Notes under the pieces: generated by a model
What the model was told of the DNA's origin: nothing
Database searches by the model: none
Seen by the model: the letters and a program-made list of their open reading frames with translations, nothing else
Made by a program: the position numbers and the translations under genes
Part shown: piece after piece, positions 27,352 to 36,840 of the stretch
How the letters are laid out: every line of letters starts with the position of its first letter
How positions within the stretch are numbered: position 1 is the first letter of the stretch
Source of the DNA: Bacteroidales bacterium
GTDB lineage: Bacteria > Bacteroidota > Bacteroidia > Bacteroidales > JAADJA01
NCBI GenBank assembly: GCA_021740645.1
Contig: JAIOZL010000038.1
Location: 1 to 51,489 of the forward strand
Length of the DNA stretch: 51,489 nt
Direction: 5' to 3'

Positions 27352-30177
27352 ATGTCTGCAAAATCACACAAGTTAGCCGCCATTGTTTTTACTGATATTG
27401 TGGGTTACACCAAACAGATGGAGGAGAATGAACAGAAAACCATGCACCTCTTGCAAAAACAGCGGGATATAATCTTCCCCCTTGTTGAATCTTACGATGG
27501 AAAGGTAATTAAAGAAATAGGGGATGGCCTGATGATGATGTTCAATAGTGCAGTTCAGGCAGTCCGTTTTGCTATCAGCGTTCAAAGTAAGCTCGTGAAT
27601 GAGGACCTTACTATTCGCGCGGGTATTCATATTGGTGACGTTATTTTTGAAGATGGGGATGTTTTTGGATCAGCAGTAAACACTGCTGCAAGGATTGAGC
27701 CCCTGGCTGAGCCAAATGGCATTTGCATCTCTGAGGATGTAAGGATGCAGCTTAGAAATAAAAAAGAAATCAGGCTTATTTCGATGGGAAGGAAACAACT
27801 TAAAGGTGTTTCTGAACCAATTGAGGTATATAGTGTTTTTATTGAAGGCGTTACACAGCAGGAGAAAGTAACGTTTAATTCTTTTATAAAAGATTTGTGG
27901 AACAGAAGAGTTATTCAAATTATAGCAGGCTATCTTCTAAGTGCATGGATCATTCGTTTAGCAATCGCAGATATTGTTTCACGTAACATGTTATCCCCTC
28001 ATCTTGTTGATTTGGCCTGGATCATTTTTATCTCTTTACTCCCAACAGTCTTCTTGCTTACCTATTTCCATAGTAAACGAAAATCAAAAAGATGGACAAA
28101 AGCTGAACTCATTGGACTTCCAACAAATGTAGTGTTTACAGTTGTACTTTTAGTAATTATGTTCCAGGGGAGAGACCTGGGGGCCACCACAAGTAAAGTT
28201 ATAGTTGAAAATGAAGATGGAGACAAAATAGAACGGACGGTTGTAAAAAGTGAATTCAGAAAAAAGATAGCCCTCTATAACTTCACTAATCTGACCAACG
28301 ACACTACACTTCACTGGTTGCAATACACCATTCCATCAATGATAGAGTATGATTTATCTCAGGATAGGTATATAACACCCAGAGCAGCTGTAAAATTTTT
28401 CAGAAAAATAGCACAGGCAGGGTTTAAAGATGGTGTAAACCTACCCATTACTGCTATGAGAAACTTCGCCGAGAACTCTCATCTCAATTACTTCCTTGCA
28501 GGAGAATTTACCTATGATGGGAACGTTTATATTATTGAGACAAAACTTTATGACACGAAAACGTCCAAACTGATCGCATCAAATTCATTTACAAATGAAA
28601 GTTTTTTTGAACTTGTAGATGAAATTTCCATCCAGGTCAAAAAAGATTTAGAGATTCCGGAATACCATATTGAAGAAACCAAAGACCTTCCCATTGCTGA
28701 AATATTTAGTGGTTCAGAAGAGGCCATCATGCTTTTTTCGGCTTCAAATCGTGCCATCATTTTTAATGATTATACAAATGCCATTAAATATATGTCTAAG
28801 GCAATAGAAGTTGATCCCGGATTTGCCATAGCTCATTTGTCTATAGCTAATTTTTATTTTAATGCCAACCGACCCGAAAAGTCGCTAGAATCCCTTGAGG
28901 CAATAATGGAAAACTACCAAAACCTTAATAAGCTTCCTGAAACGATCCAATTTTTCGTGAAGTTCTTTTATTACTTGCTTAAACAGGATGCCAGTAAAGC
29001 GGATGCTGTTGTAAAAATGTGGGTGGAGCTTTATCCTGAAGACACAGAAGGCCGGTCGATGCTTGCTGGGAGGTACATCAATAAGGGCATGCCCCAGGAA
29101 GCCATAGCCCAATATAAAGAAATATTAAAACTAGATCCTGAAAACTATAATATATTACGCTCGATCGGAGGACTATTTAAAGAGTATGGAAATTATGATT
29201 CAGCATTGATTTATTACCAATTATATGCTAACCAATTCCCCGGGGATTTTAAATCATATCGGGAACTGGGCGATTTATATATGAAATCCGGCGACTACGA
29301 AAAAGCTTCCGAGAACTTCGACAGGGCCCTCCTCATCAAATCCGACGAAATTTATCTTCAATTACGAAAGGCTGAAATTGAAAGTTTAAAAGGAAATTAT
29401 GACAAAGCACTTGAACTTTATAATATATCTTTCAGTGATTGTAAAACAGCCGAAGACACAGCCTACGTTTATGAGAGTATTCAGGAGTACTATGTTTCAC
29501 TGGGCCAGTATAAAAAAGCCACTGAGTACCAGGAAAAATTAATTGAGACCTGGAGGACTTTTAAGCCCCCAAAAGATATTCTGGTTTATCAGACCTTCAT
29601 GATCAGCCATTACATCATTGCTGGCGAAACAGAAAAGGCATTCCAGACATTAAAAAACATTGAAGAAGAATTTCAACCCCCTCTTGACAAAGTTGCCTCC
29701 TTCGGGTATTTGTTTGCCTATATTGAATTAGAAGATTCGGAAAATGCAAAAATAGCACTCCAATCAGCGGAAAAATTAATAGAAGGATTTGGGGAGCAAT
29801 TATTAATGGCTAACATTCATTACGCAAATGGAAAAATTAATGAGATAGAAGGCAATTATGAAGGAGCTATTGAAGCTTACAAAGAATTCCTTAAAATGCA
29901 GCCCACTTCCGTTCGGAGCCATCGATGGCTAGCCAGAAGTTATCGTGAAGCCGGGTCCTTTAAAGAAGCATTAAAACACATCGAGATCTGCCTGAAGGAA
30001 GCCCCCTTTAGTCCTAGTAATAATTTTGAAGCAGGACAGATATATTTAGAAATGGGAGATAAAAAAACTGCCTTGGAACATTTTCAGCAAGCTGCTAAAG
30101 TTTGGCAAAATGCCGACGAAAATTACAAACCAGCATTGGAAACCCAAAAGTTTTTAGCAGAATTATCCGGAACTTAA
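27352..30177 (+). CDS. Class III nucleotide cyclase with TM segments, TolB-like domain and TPR repeats
   Basis: 941 residues. Residues 8-165 form a class III cyclase: metal-binding Asp15 in FTDIVGYT and Asp58 in EIGDGLMMMF, transition-state residues Asn110 and Arg114 in NTAARIE. Lys54 and Asp103 sit where adenylate-selective enzymes have Lys and Asp, so cAMP synthesis is favoured over cGMP (inference). Three hydrophobic segments follow (about 193-280), then a TolB/FlgO-like domain (about 295-440, KIALYNFTNLTNDTTLHWL), then about ten TPR units to the C-terminus. The cyclase is cytoplasmic; the side of the TPR part depends on the number of helices. This architecture is common in Bacteroidota, but targets are not known. 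It follows the OmpR regulator by 35 bases. Confidence 0.94.
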   Translation: MSAKSHKLAAIVFTDIVGYTKQMEENEQKTMHLLQKQRDIIFPLVESYDGKVIKEIGDGLMMMFNSAVQAVRFAISVQSKLVNEDLTIRAGIHIGDVIFEDGDVFGSAVNTAARIEPLAEPNGICISEDVRMQLRNKKEIRLISMGRKQLKGVSEPIEVYSVFIEGVTQQEKVTFNSFIKDLWNRRVIQIIAGYLLSAWIIRLAIADIVSRNMLSPHLVDLAWIIFISLLPTVFLLTYFHSKRKSKRWTKAELIGLPTNVVFTVVLLVIMFQGRDLGATTSKVIVENEDGDKIERTVVKSEFRKKIALYNFTNLTNDTTLHWLQYTIPSMIEYDLSQDRYITPRAAVKFFRKIAQAGFKDGVNLPITAMRNFAENSHLNYFLAGEFTYDGNVYIIETKLYDTKTSKLIASNSFTNESFFELVDEISIQVKKDLEIPEYHIEETKDLPIAEIFSGSEEAIMLFSASNRAIIFNDYTNAIKYMSKAIEVDPGFAIAHLSIANFYFNANRPEKSLESLEAIMENYQNLNKLPETIQFFVKFFYYLLKQDASKADAVVKMWVELYPEDTEGRSMLAGRYINKGMPQEAIAQYKEILKLDPENYNILRSIGGLFKEYGNYDSALIYYQLYANQFPGDFKSYRELGDLYMKSGDYEKASENFDRALLIKSDEIYLQLRKAEIESLKGNYDKALELYNISFSDCKTAEDTAYVYESIQEYYVSLGQYKKATEYQEKLIETWRTFKPPKDILVYQTFMISHYIIAGETEKAFQTLKNIEEEFQPPLDKVASFGYLFAYIELEDSENAKIALQSAEKLIEGFGEQLLMANIHYANGKINEIEGNYEGAIEAYKEFLKMQPTSVRSHRWLARSYREAGSFKEALKHIEICLKEAPFSPSNNFEAGQIYLEMGDKKTALEHFQQAAKVWQNADENYKPALETQKFLAELSGT

Positions 30178-30187
30178 AATTATATTA

Positions 30188-30928
30188 TTACCTAAACAGC
30201 CGGGATTTGTAAACACCTATCTTAGCCAGGAAATACCTTATTGAGGTGCCTAATACTCCCATACCGTATTTTGCACTTCGTCTGAAATTAATGGACGAAG
30301 CTTCGGGAAAATATTTGGTAGGACATGTAATTTCAGCGATTTCAAAGCCTGCATAAAAAATCTGGGCGAGCATTTGATTGTCAAATACAAAATCATCAGA
30401 ATTGGAATTATACTTAATGGCTTTTAGCACTTTTCCTGAAAATGCCCTGTAACCAGTATGGTATTCTGATAATTTTTGGTTCATCAAAATATTTTGGGAA
30501 AGTGTAAGTAAACGGTTGGCAATATATTTATAAAATGGCATCCCTCCCATTAGCGCACCTTTGCCCAGAATTCGTGAACCCAGCACGACATGGTACACAT
30601 CGTTTGCGATAAGATATGCCATAGAATGGATCAATTTGGGGGTGTATTGGTAGTCGGGGTGCAGCATAATCACAATATCTCCGTTCAGCTCAATGGATTT
30701 ATTGTAGCAGCTTTTTTGATTCCCTCCATAACCTTTATTTTGATCATGGCGAATAATATGCTTAATACCCAAATCTTTCGCTTTATCAAAAGTGCGATCG
30801 CGGCTGGCATCATCCACCAGAACAACTTCATCTACAATATCAAAGGGGATTTCGTTATAGGTTTGCTCGAGAGTCTGTTCTGCATTATAGGCTGGCAGAA
30901 CTACAATTATTTTTTTATTATTGATCAT
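30188..30928 (-). CDS. Family 2 glycosyltransferase (DPM1-like)
   Basis: 246 residues. The GT-A start IIVVLPAYNAEQTLEQTY, VLVDDASRDRT (nucleotide-binding Asp pair), NKGYGGNQKSCY and the metal-site variant MLHPDYQY (a DxD equivalent in this subfamily), then EYHTGYRAFSG, identify a GT2 enzyme of the dolichol-/undecaprenyl-phosphate mannosyltransferase-like group. It has no C-terminal transmembrane domains, unlike the GtrB type. It probably transfers a sugar to a lipid carrier in the cytoplasm. It ends 11 bases from the convergent cyclase gene and lies 88 bases from the YjbQ gene, so it is probably not tightly coupled to either. Confidence 0.92.
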   Translation of the reverse strand: MINNKKIIVVLPAYNAEQTLEQTYNEIPFDIVDEVVLVDDASRDRTFDKAKDLGIKHIIRHDQNKGYGGNQKSCYNKSIELNGDIVIMLHPDYQYTPKLIHSMAYLIANDVYHVVLGSRILGKGALMGGMPFYKYIANRLLTLSQNILMNQKLSEYHTGYRAFSGKVLKAIKYNSNSDDFVFDNQMLAQIFYAGFEIAEITCPTKYFPEASSINFRRSAKYGMGVLGTSIRYFLAKIGVYKSRLFR

Positions 30929-31016
30929 TTGCTTCTATGTAATTGCGGGCAAAATTAAGGATTATTGGAATAATATTACAGACAAGTTCAGAATCTCAGA
31001 AAATTCTGTTATAAAA

Positions 31017-31424
31017 TTATCCTGTTGAATTAATGGTTACAACTATCCTTCTATTTGGTCGCGGTCCATCAAATTCACAAAAAAAAATATTTTGCCATGT
31101 CGACAGGCCCAATTTCCCTTTTATCACTGGTAACGTTTCACTGGGCCCAATAATACCTGCTTTAAGGTGTGCATCGCCGTTGCCATCTTGCTGATCATGC
31201 AGCCAAATACCGTTGGGAATTAGTTTGTTTAATAAATTAATGACATCACTTTGTACTGAATCGTCCCAGTTTTCCTGAATCATGATAGCTGCAGTGGCCC
31301 CTTGAGCATAAACATTTACAATCCCTTCATCAATTTTACTTAATTCCAATAGCTTTTCAATATCTGAGGTAATATCAAATAATCCCATAGGAGTGTTGGT
31401 AGCTAATTCAAGGATGTGTTGCAT
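31017..31424 (-). CDS. yjbQ: YjbQ-family (UPF0047) protein
   Basis: 135 residues, full length for the family. GIVNVYAQGATAAIMIQEN, NGDAHLKAGIIGPSETLPVI and TWQNIFFCEFDGPRPNRRIVV are family blocks, with the conserved His, Asp and Glu residues of a small trimeric beta protein. Members have weak thiamine-phosphate synthase activity and their true role is uncertain. It starts 9 bases after the aminotransferase gene stops and is almost certainly co-transcribed with it. Confidence 0.93.
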   Translation of the reverse strand: MQHILELATNTPMGLFDITSDIEKLLELSKIDEGIVNVYAQGATAAIMIQENWDDSVQSDVINLLNKLIPNGIWLHDQQDGNGDAHLKAGIIGPSETLPVIKGKLGLSTWQNIFFCEFDGPRPNRRIVVTINSTG

Positions 31425-31433
31425 GTTGAAAAT

Positions 31434-32900
31434 TTAGTCCATTTTGAACCATTCAGTTATCAGGTCAGTTTTATCTTCAGGTTCATTCTTATGCCTGTAT
31501 TCGTTGGTCTTTTTGTTATAAATATAATCAGGTTTTAATTTTCCAATATTTTGACTAATATCTTTAAGTGCCTCAAAAAATAGATTAAGTTCCTCAAAGG
31601 TCATGGTAGGATGCAAAGAGAGCCTTACCCAGCCCGGTTTAACCGACAGGTCACCAGAACTAATCCGTTTCGTGATTTCATGAGAATCCTCATAGGTTAC
31701 ATCCAGCAAATAGTGCCCGTAAGTACCTGCACAGGCGCATCCTCCGCGCACCTGAATACCGTATAGGTCATTGAGTAATTTCACCAGAAGGTTATAATGA
31801 ATACCATCAATATAAAAAGAGATTACTCCTAGCCTGTCTTCCACATTGTCGGCAAGAATATGGAGGCCATCTATTTTTCGTAATTCATCAAATGCAAGCC
31901 TGAGGAGCTGTTGTTCCCGCTTATGAATATTTTCAGTCCCCATTTGTTTTTTCAATTCTATGCTAAGCGCAGTGCGAATGGCCTGTAAAAATCCAGGGGT
32001 TCCCCCATCTTCTCTTATTTCTATATCATCGATATATTTATACTCCCCCCAGGGATTCGTCCAGTCAACTGTCCCTCCGCCGGGATTATCGGGTGTTGGG
32101 TTTTTATACAAGCTTGAACAAAAAATCAGGACTCCGGAACTCCCGGGGCCTCCAAGGAATTTATGAGGGGAAAAGAATATGGCATCCAGCTTTTTCATCG
32201 GGTCATCCAGGGGATGCATATCAATATCTACATACGGCGCTGATGCAGCATAATCCACAAAGCAATAACCTCCAAATTCATGCATGGTCTTAGCTATCTC
32301 GTGGATGGGAGTATGCACTCCGGTAACGTTAGAGCAAGCAGTAAAAGCCCCTATTTTTATTTCGCGTTCATTGTATTTATTAAGCTCCTCCCTTAGGTTT
32401 TCCAGGCTGAATAACAAGCCATCACCAGGAGGTATAACCACGACATCAGTCATGGTTTCAAACCATGATGTATGGTTGGAATGATGCTCCATATGAGAAA
32501 TAAAAACAACAGGGCGCTCTTTTTCTTTCAGGCAATTACCATCCCTGAGCATAGCGCAGTGCTTCAGTCCGAGGATACGCTGGAACTTATTAACCACACC
32601 GGTCATACCAAAACCGGTAGTTAGTATAACATCGGTAGGTGCGGCATTCACATGTTCCTTAATTTTTTTTTGTGCATAATGGTAGGCTTTGGTCATCAAT
32701 GTACCCGTTTCGGAAGTTTCCGTATGGGTATTCCCTATATAAGGGCCGAAGGTATTTTTGATTTTGTCCTCAATAGGGCCGTATAGCCTGCCACTTGCAA
32801 TCCAATCCGCATATATCATTTTTTTCGATCCGTAAGGGGTAGTAAAGTTTAATTCATTTCCTATAGTATCCTTCCTGAATTTCAAAAAATATTCTTCCAT
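31434..32900 (-). CDS. Class V aminotransferase-fold PLP enzyme, cysteine-desulfurase-like
   Basis: 488 residues. The fold-type I signature has Asp216 in FVDYAASAPYVDID and the PLP lysine Lys247 in FFSPHKFLGGPG. HMEHHSNHTSW and FTACSNVTGVHTPIHEIA are the blocks seen in NifS/SufS-like enzymes. A CxC pair (Cys388, Cys390) in VRGGCACAGTYGHYLLD falls where cysteine desulfurases have their catalytic loop, but the surrounding sequence is not that of NifS or SufS. The enzyme is longer than SufS (about 405 residues) with a C-terminal extension (TNEYRHKNEPEDKTDL). It could be a desulfurase-like or lyase-like enzyme. Cytoplasmic; first gene of a two-gene operon with yjbQ. Confidence 0.92.
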   Translation of the reverse strand: MEEYFLKFRKDTIGNELNFTTPYGSKKMIYADWIASGRLYGPIEDKIKNTFGPYIGNTHTETSETGTLMTKAYHYAQKKIKEHVNAAPTDVILTTGFGMTGVVNKFQRILGLKHCAMLRDGNCLKEKERPVVFISHMEHHSNHTSWFETMTDVVVIPPGDGLLFSLENLREELNKYNEREIKIGAFTACSNVTGVHTPIHEIAKTMHEFGGYCFVDYAASAPYVDIDMHPLDDPMKKLDAIFFSPHKFLGGPGSSGVLIFCSSLYKNPTPDNPGGGTVDWTNPWGEYKYIDDIEIREDGGTPGFLQAIRTALSIELKKQMGTENIHKREQQLLRLAFDELRKIDGLHILADNVEDRLGVISFYIDGIHYNLLVKLLNDLYGIQVRGGCACAGTYGHYLLDVTYEDSHEITKRISSGDLSVKPGWVRLSLHPTMTFEELNLFFEALKDISQNIGKLKPDYIYNKKTNEYRHKNEPEDKTDLITEWFKMD

Positions 32901-33091
32901 TTATGATAGTTTAAATCTGTTTCAAAAATAGACATTTTGAATTAAATATATCGTTTCTTAGATAGAATCACCTATACACCTAAACCAAATTAGAATTTGT
33001 GTGTTATATTGGTAATCAATTTATCCAAAAGCGTTAACACATCATCAACTTCCAATATTTTTTTAAACTTTCGAAAACTAAATTTATTAAC

Positions 33092-33739
33092 ATGGATGAG
33101 AGGTATCTGCACATATTAAATAAAGATTTTAAAAATTACAGCAAAGAATTCTGTGTAAATTTCATTAATTCACTTAGTGGTTTCAAAAGTGTAAATTTAT
33201 GTGGAACATCCAATAAAGATGGCGTAAGCAACCTGGCCATTTTTAACACCATAATACATGTGGGTTCAAAACCGCCTTTGATGGGAATGCTGGTAAGGCC
33301 GCCGGTTGTGCAAAGAGACACCCTTGTAAATATAAGAGAAACAAAATATTTTACGCTAAATCATATCCATCAGAAATTTTATACCCGTGCCCACCAAACA
33401 GCTGCCCGTTATGAAATAGGAAAATCAGAGTTTGAGGTGGTGGGCTTTAATACTTATTACACCGATAATTGCAAGGCACCCTACGTCGCTGAATCCGAAG
33501 TTAAAATAGGGTTAAAATTTCGGGAAGAACACGAAATCAAATCCAATTGTACAATTCTTATTGTAGGTGAAATTATTGAGGTAATGGTGCCAAAAAATGC
33601 CGTTTTATCGGATGGATTAATTGATCTTGGAATCACTAAAACAATTACTTCATCCGGACTGGATGTATACTGGGCGCCTACCAAGATAGCAAGACTTTCA
33701 TACGCGCGGCCAGATGAGGACATAAATGTAATTGGCTAA
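33092..33739 (+). CDS. Flavin-reductase-like (FMN-binding split barrel) protein
   Basis: 215 residues, no signal. KSVNLCGTSNKDGVSNLAIFN, HVGSKPPLMGMLVRPP and RDTLVNIRETKYFTLNHIH are blocks of the flavin_reduct family, where the region PPLMG...RPP contacts FMN. NCTILIVGEIIEVMVP forms the later strands. Members reduce flavin with NAD(P)H or are flavin-dependent oxidoreductases of unknown substrate. It stands alone: 191 bases from the divergent aminotransferase gene and converging on the repeat-protein gene. Confidence 0.88.
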   Translation: MDERYLHILNKDFKNYSKEFCVNFINSLSGFKSVNLCGTSNKDGVSNLAIFNTIIHVGSKPPLMGMLVRPPVVQRDTLVNIRETKYFTLNHIHQKFYTRAHQTAARYEIGKSEFEVVGFNTYYTDNCKAPYVAESEVKIGLKFREEHEIKSNCTILIVGEIIEVMVPKNAVLSDGLIDLGITKTITSSGLDVYWAPTKIARLSYARPDEDINVIG

Positions 33740-33813
33740 TTGCACTGGCCCAATCATTAAAGAAAAAAATACCAGGCAGAATAAATCCCTCCTGTTATTA
33801 AAGCATCTTCAAG

Positions 33814-36780
33814 TTATTCCTTCACAATTTCTATTCGGGTAACTTCAATCGATCCTCCCTGGGGAATAAGTTTAAACCAGTTATTATCTTCAGTAAACCA
33901 TTTATTTTGCTTTCCTAAGGGGATAATAAATTCTTCAGCAGAATCACTGGGTGTAACGGGCAGTATATAGCCTCCATTTTTTGACCCACCTTTTCCAAAG
34001 TTCACAAAAACTTTAAATGAACGGGATGCAATACCCCGGGCACTTATTAACAACACGCTTCCTTTCCTGTCTTCGGGGGCAAGCGGTTCAAAACTAAACT
34101 TTTCCTCATCATTGTTTTGAATATTTACGCTTGAATTTAGGATTTTGCGCATTGCGTTATCACTTAAAATTTTATTGATTTTTTCGATCATCTGCAGGGG
34201 ATGATTTTCGTCAGGTTCCATTTCTAAAGCCTGACGATAAGAGTCGAGGGCATTGCTATACTCAGCCGCAGCAAAAAACTTATCCGCATCAGCAATAGCT
34301 TTATCATAAGCTTGCTGATTGTTTTGATTTGCTTTACGATTTAAAAGGTTAATCTCTTCAATTCTGTTTTTGGGATGCTCTTCTGCCGGAAACATAAGTG
34401 ATGCTTCCATGTATTTCTCTTTCGCTTGCTGATATTCTTTGGAAGTAAACAAACGGTCAGCTTCGGCAATCAATCTAGAATAATGATCTTCTTCCTTTTC
34501 CAGTGTTTGACTGAGCCCTTTCATTTCTTCAAGCCGTTGAGTAGGATGCCCCTCTCCCGGCTTAAGTTTTAATGCTTTTTGATACTTCACTTTAGCCTCG
34601 TCATATTTCTGGTTTGAAAATAGAACATCAGCTTCAAAAATTAAATCATTATAGGCATTTTGAACAGAAATCTCATTATTAACAACAAGTAAAGCTATCT
34701 CCTTCAATTTATCCCTGGGAGCCTGCTCATTGGGGTAAATTTCGGAAGCTTGTTCATATTTTTCTTTGGCTTTATCTGTTTCCCCCGACTCAAGCATTCG
34801 ATCAGCCGCAGCCATCAATTGGTTATATTCAGCTTGCCTGGCTGCTATATCATTAAGTAAACCTTCTATTTCCTTGATCTTTTCCTTTGGGTAACCTTCT
34901 TTTGGTTTTAAATTAGAGGCTTTAATATACAATAATTTAGCCTCCGCATAATTTTGAAGGGCAAATAAACCATCCGCTTCTTTTATTGCAGCAGCATAGG
35001 CCTCCTCATCCCCATCCGCCTCATTTTTAAGCAAACTTTCAATCTCTTTAATTTTGTCATTTGCATACTTTGCTCCTGGTTTAATTGAAAGTGCTTTTTC
35101 GTAGGCATCCTTAGCATTCTCATATTCTTCATTCCCAAAATAAATATCTCCCGTAGCAATCGATTTTTCAAACTCTTTTTGTTGTTCAACTGTGATTTTA
35201 AGCTGTGTATCAATCTCTGTAATTTTATCTGCCGGATAAGGATCTGATGCATCTATAGTAAGTGCTTTCACATAATTATTCCGTGCTTTATCAAAATCCC
35301 CATCTGCAAAAAAGGCATCACCATTGACGATAAATTCCTGGTATTGTTTTGCTTTTTTCTTTTCTTCTTCAAAATGAGCTTTTATCTCATTTAGTTTTTC
35401 TTTAGCGGATTTGTTATTAGGTAAAATGACTAGTGCATTTTCAAATTCAACCCTGGCTTTATCATACTCGGCATTTTGCATTAAGGCCACTCCCCTGTCC
35501 ATGGATTGATTGAAACTCTGCATAACCTCATTTTGGGCAAGCAATGACTTCTCGACCTGTGATAGCTTTTCGATAGGGAGTTTCTCTTTTGGTTTAAGTG
35601 TATTTGCTTTCTCGAATTCTATTTTTGCATTTTCAAAGTCATTTGCAGCAATGTATTGCTCCCCTCTCTTTAAAGCCATGTTATAGCTTAATTCAGCATT
35701 TTCCATTTCTTCCCTGATCATGTTGATCTCGGCTATTTTTTTAATTGGATATCTTTCCACTGGTTTAATGGAGGAGGCATTTTCATATTCTTTAATTGCA
35801 TTTGAGTAATCTCTTTTGGCTAAAAAAGCATCAGCAGCCTTAACAGCCTCGTTGTAGATCACGTCCGCCCCTTTTAATTCAATTAATGCAGCATTGGTTT
35901 TGCTTAACATATCCTTCGGGTAGTTCTCATAGGGATAGAGGGTTAAGGCTTGCTGGTATCTGATTTTTGCTTCATCCAGATTTTTAGAGCTGTAAAATTC
36001 ATCTGCACTGTCAATCAAGCGTTCATATTCTCCCCTTTTTATCAGCAAATTGTCAACTTCTGTTATTTTCATCCTGGGGTATTCTTCATCCGGCCGGGCC
36101 TCACTTGCTTTTTGATATTCTTCCTTTGCTTCACGGTAATATTTCAACATCAATAAACGATCGGCATTCATGACAATCTCGTCATAAATCTCCATATTCT
36201 TTTCCAATTCAACCTTTTCAACCCTTAATTCCGCAATTCGCTCCAGCACTGTTGGGTCATCCGGAATCGCTTGTAACGCCTTATCATATTCTTCCAGGGC
36301 TTTTTCATACTTACTGTATTTCAGGTATTTTTCTGCCCTGTAAATCGCATCTTCGTAGGCAATCTGGTTGGCACGTGATTCATCTTTTTTGCCTTCAATT
36401 TCTCTTATCTTTTCTTCCGGATAGCCTTCTGATTCAATGATAGATGACGCCTCCTGGTACTTTTTAATTGCCAATTCAAACTCCTCTTTTCTGAACAACT
36501 CGTCTGCTTCAGAAATCACCCGGGTATATTGATCCATGTGGGTCATTTTTTCCCGGAGTTTTATCATCACTTCATCAAGTTTTTCTTTGGGTATTTCCTC
36601 TTCGGGACGAATTCTTAATGCATATTCGTATGATGCTTTGGCATTAATCAGGTCACCTTTGGTGTAATACTCATTTCCCTTATCAAGTACCCTGTTGTAT
36701 TCTGATACTGTTTGGGAACTAAGAGTATTAAATATAAAACTAAAAATAATTATTGGAATAAAAAGTCGGAATACTACCAT
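33814..36780 (-). CDS. Exported protein with about 15 tandem TPR-like repeats and a C-terminal beta domain
   Basis: 988 residues from the ATG at 36780; the in-frame TTG at 36807 is less likely because the signal peptide (VVFRLFIPIIIFSFIFN, cleaved near LSSQT) begins at the ATG. Residues 28-884 consist of about 15 copies of a 57-residue unit: YxxxIxxADxxFxxxxYxxA, then YxxALxIxPxExYPxxKIxE, then a charged helix of about 15 residues. This reads as a TPR hairpin plus an extra helix, longer than the standard 34-residue TPR. The last 104 residues (from VNIQNNDEE) form a beta-rich domain with GSVLLISARGIASRSFKVFV and NWFKLIPQGGSIEVTRIEI. The protein should be a long periplasmic superhelix for protein contacts. 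It is followed in the same direction by nothing nearby, and the LolD gene is 60 bases upstream. Confidence 0.92.
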   Translation of the reverse strand: MVVFRLFIPIIIFSFIFNTLSSQTVSEYNRVLDKGNEYYTKGDLINAKASYEYALRIRPEEEIPKEKLDEVMIKLREKMTHMDQYTRVISEADELFRKEEFELAIKKYQEASSIIESEGYPEEKIREIEGKKDESRANQIAYEDAIYRAEKYLKYSKYEKALEEYDKALQAIPDDPTVLERIAELRVEKVELEKNMEIYDEIVMNADRLLMLKYYREAKEEYQKASEARPDEEYPRMKITEVDNLLIKRGEYERLIDSADEFYSSKNLDEAKIRYQQALTLYPYENYPKDMLSKTNAALIELKGADVIYNEAVKAADAFLAKRDYSNAIKEYENASSIKPVERYPIKKIAEINMIREEMENAELSYNMALKRGEQYIAANDFENAKIEFEKANTLKPKEKLPIEKLSQVEKSLLAQNEVMQSFNQSMDRGVALMQNAEYDKARVEFENALVILPNNKSAKEKLNEIKAHFEEEKKKAKQYQEFIVNGDAFFADGDFDKARNNYVKALTIDASDPYPADKITEIDTQLKITVEQQKEFEKSIATGDIYFGNEEYENAKDAYEKALSIKPGAKYANDKIKEIESLLKNEADGDEEAYAAAIKEADGLFALQNYAEAKLLYIKASNLKPKEGYPKEKIKEIEGLLNDIAARQAEYNQLMAAADRMLESGETDKAKEKYEQASEIYPNEQAPRDKLKEIALLVVNNEISVQNAYNDLIFEADVLFSNQKYDEAKVKYQKALKLKPGEGHPTQRLEEMKGLSQTLEKEEDHYSRLIAEADRLFTSKEYQQAKEKYMEASLMFPAEEHPKNRIEEINLLNRKANQNNQQAYDKAIADADKFFAAAEYSNALDSYRQALEMEPDENHPLQMIEKINKILSDNAMRKILNSSVNIQNNDEEKFSFEPLAPEDRKGSVLLISARGIASRSFKVFVNFGKGGSKNGGYILPVTPSDSAEEFIIPLGKQNKWFTEDNNWFKLIPQGGSIEVTRIEIVKE
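34129..36699 (-). repeat. Tandem coding repeat, period about 171 bp, about 15 copies
   Basis: The coding sequence of residues 28-884 of the exported repeat protein repeats with a period of 57 codons (some units 53-60). Conservation is at the protein level (aromatic residue at unit position 1, ADxxF, YxxA, KIxEI); nucleotide identity between units is low, so this is old duplication rather than recent expansion. Confidence 0.85.
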
Positions 36781-36840
36781 ATTTAATCTAAAACGATAAT
36801 GAATCAATTAATTTTATTAAACGCCTCTTTATCAAGATTA

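Noticed and set aside
33814..36780. CRISPR array or satellite DNA
   Set aside because: Periodicity of about 171 bases is confined to one reading frame and is conserved as protein, with low base identity and no spacers.
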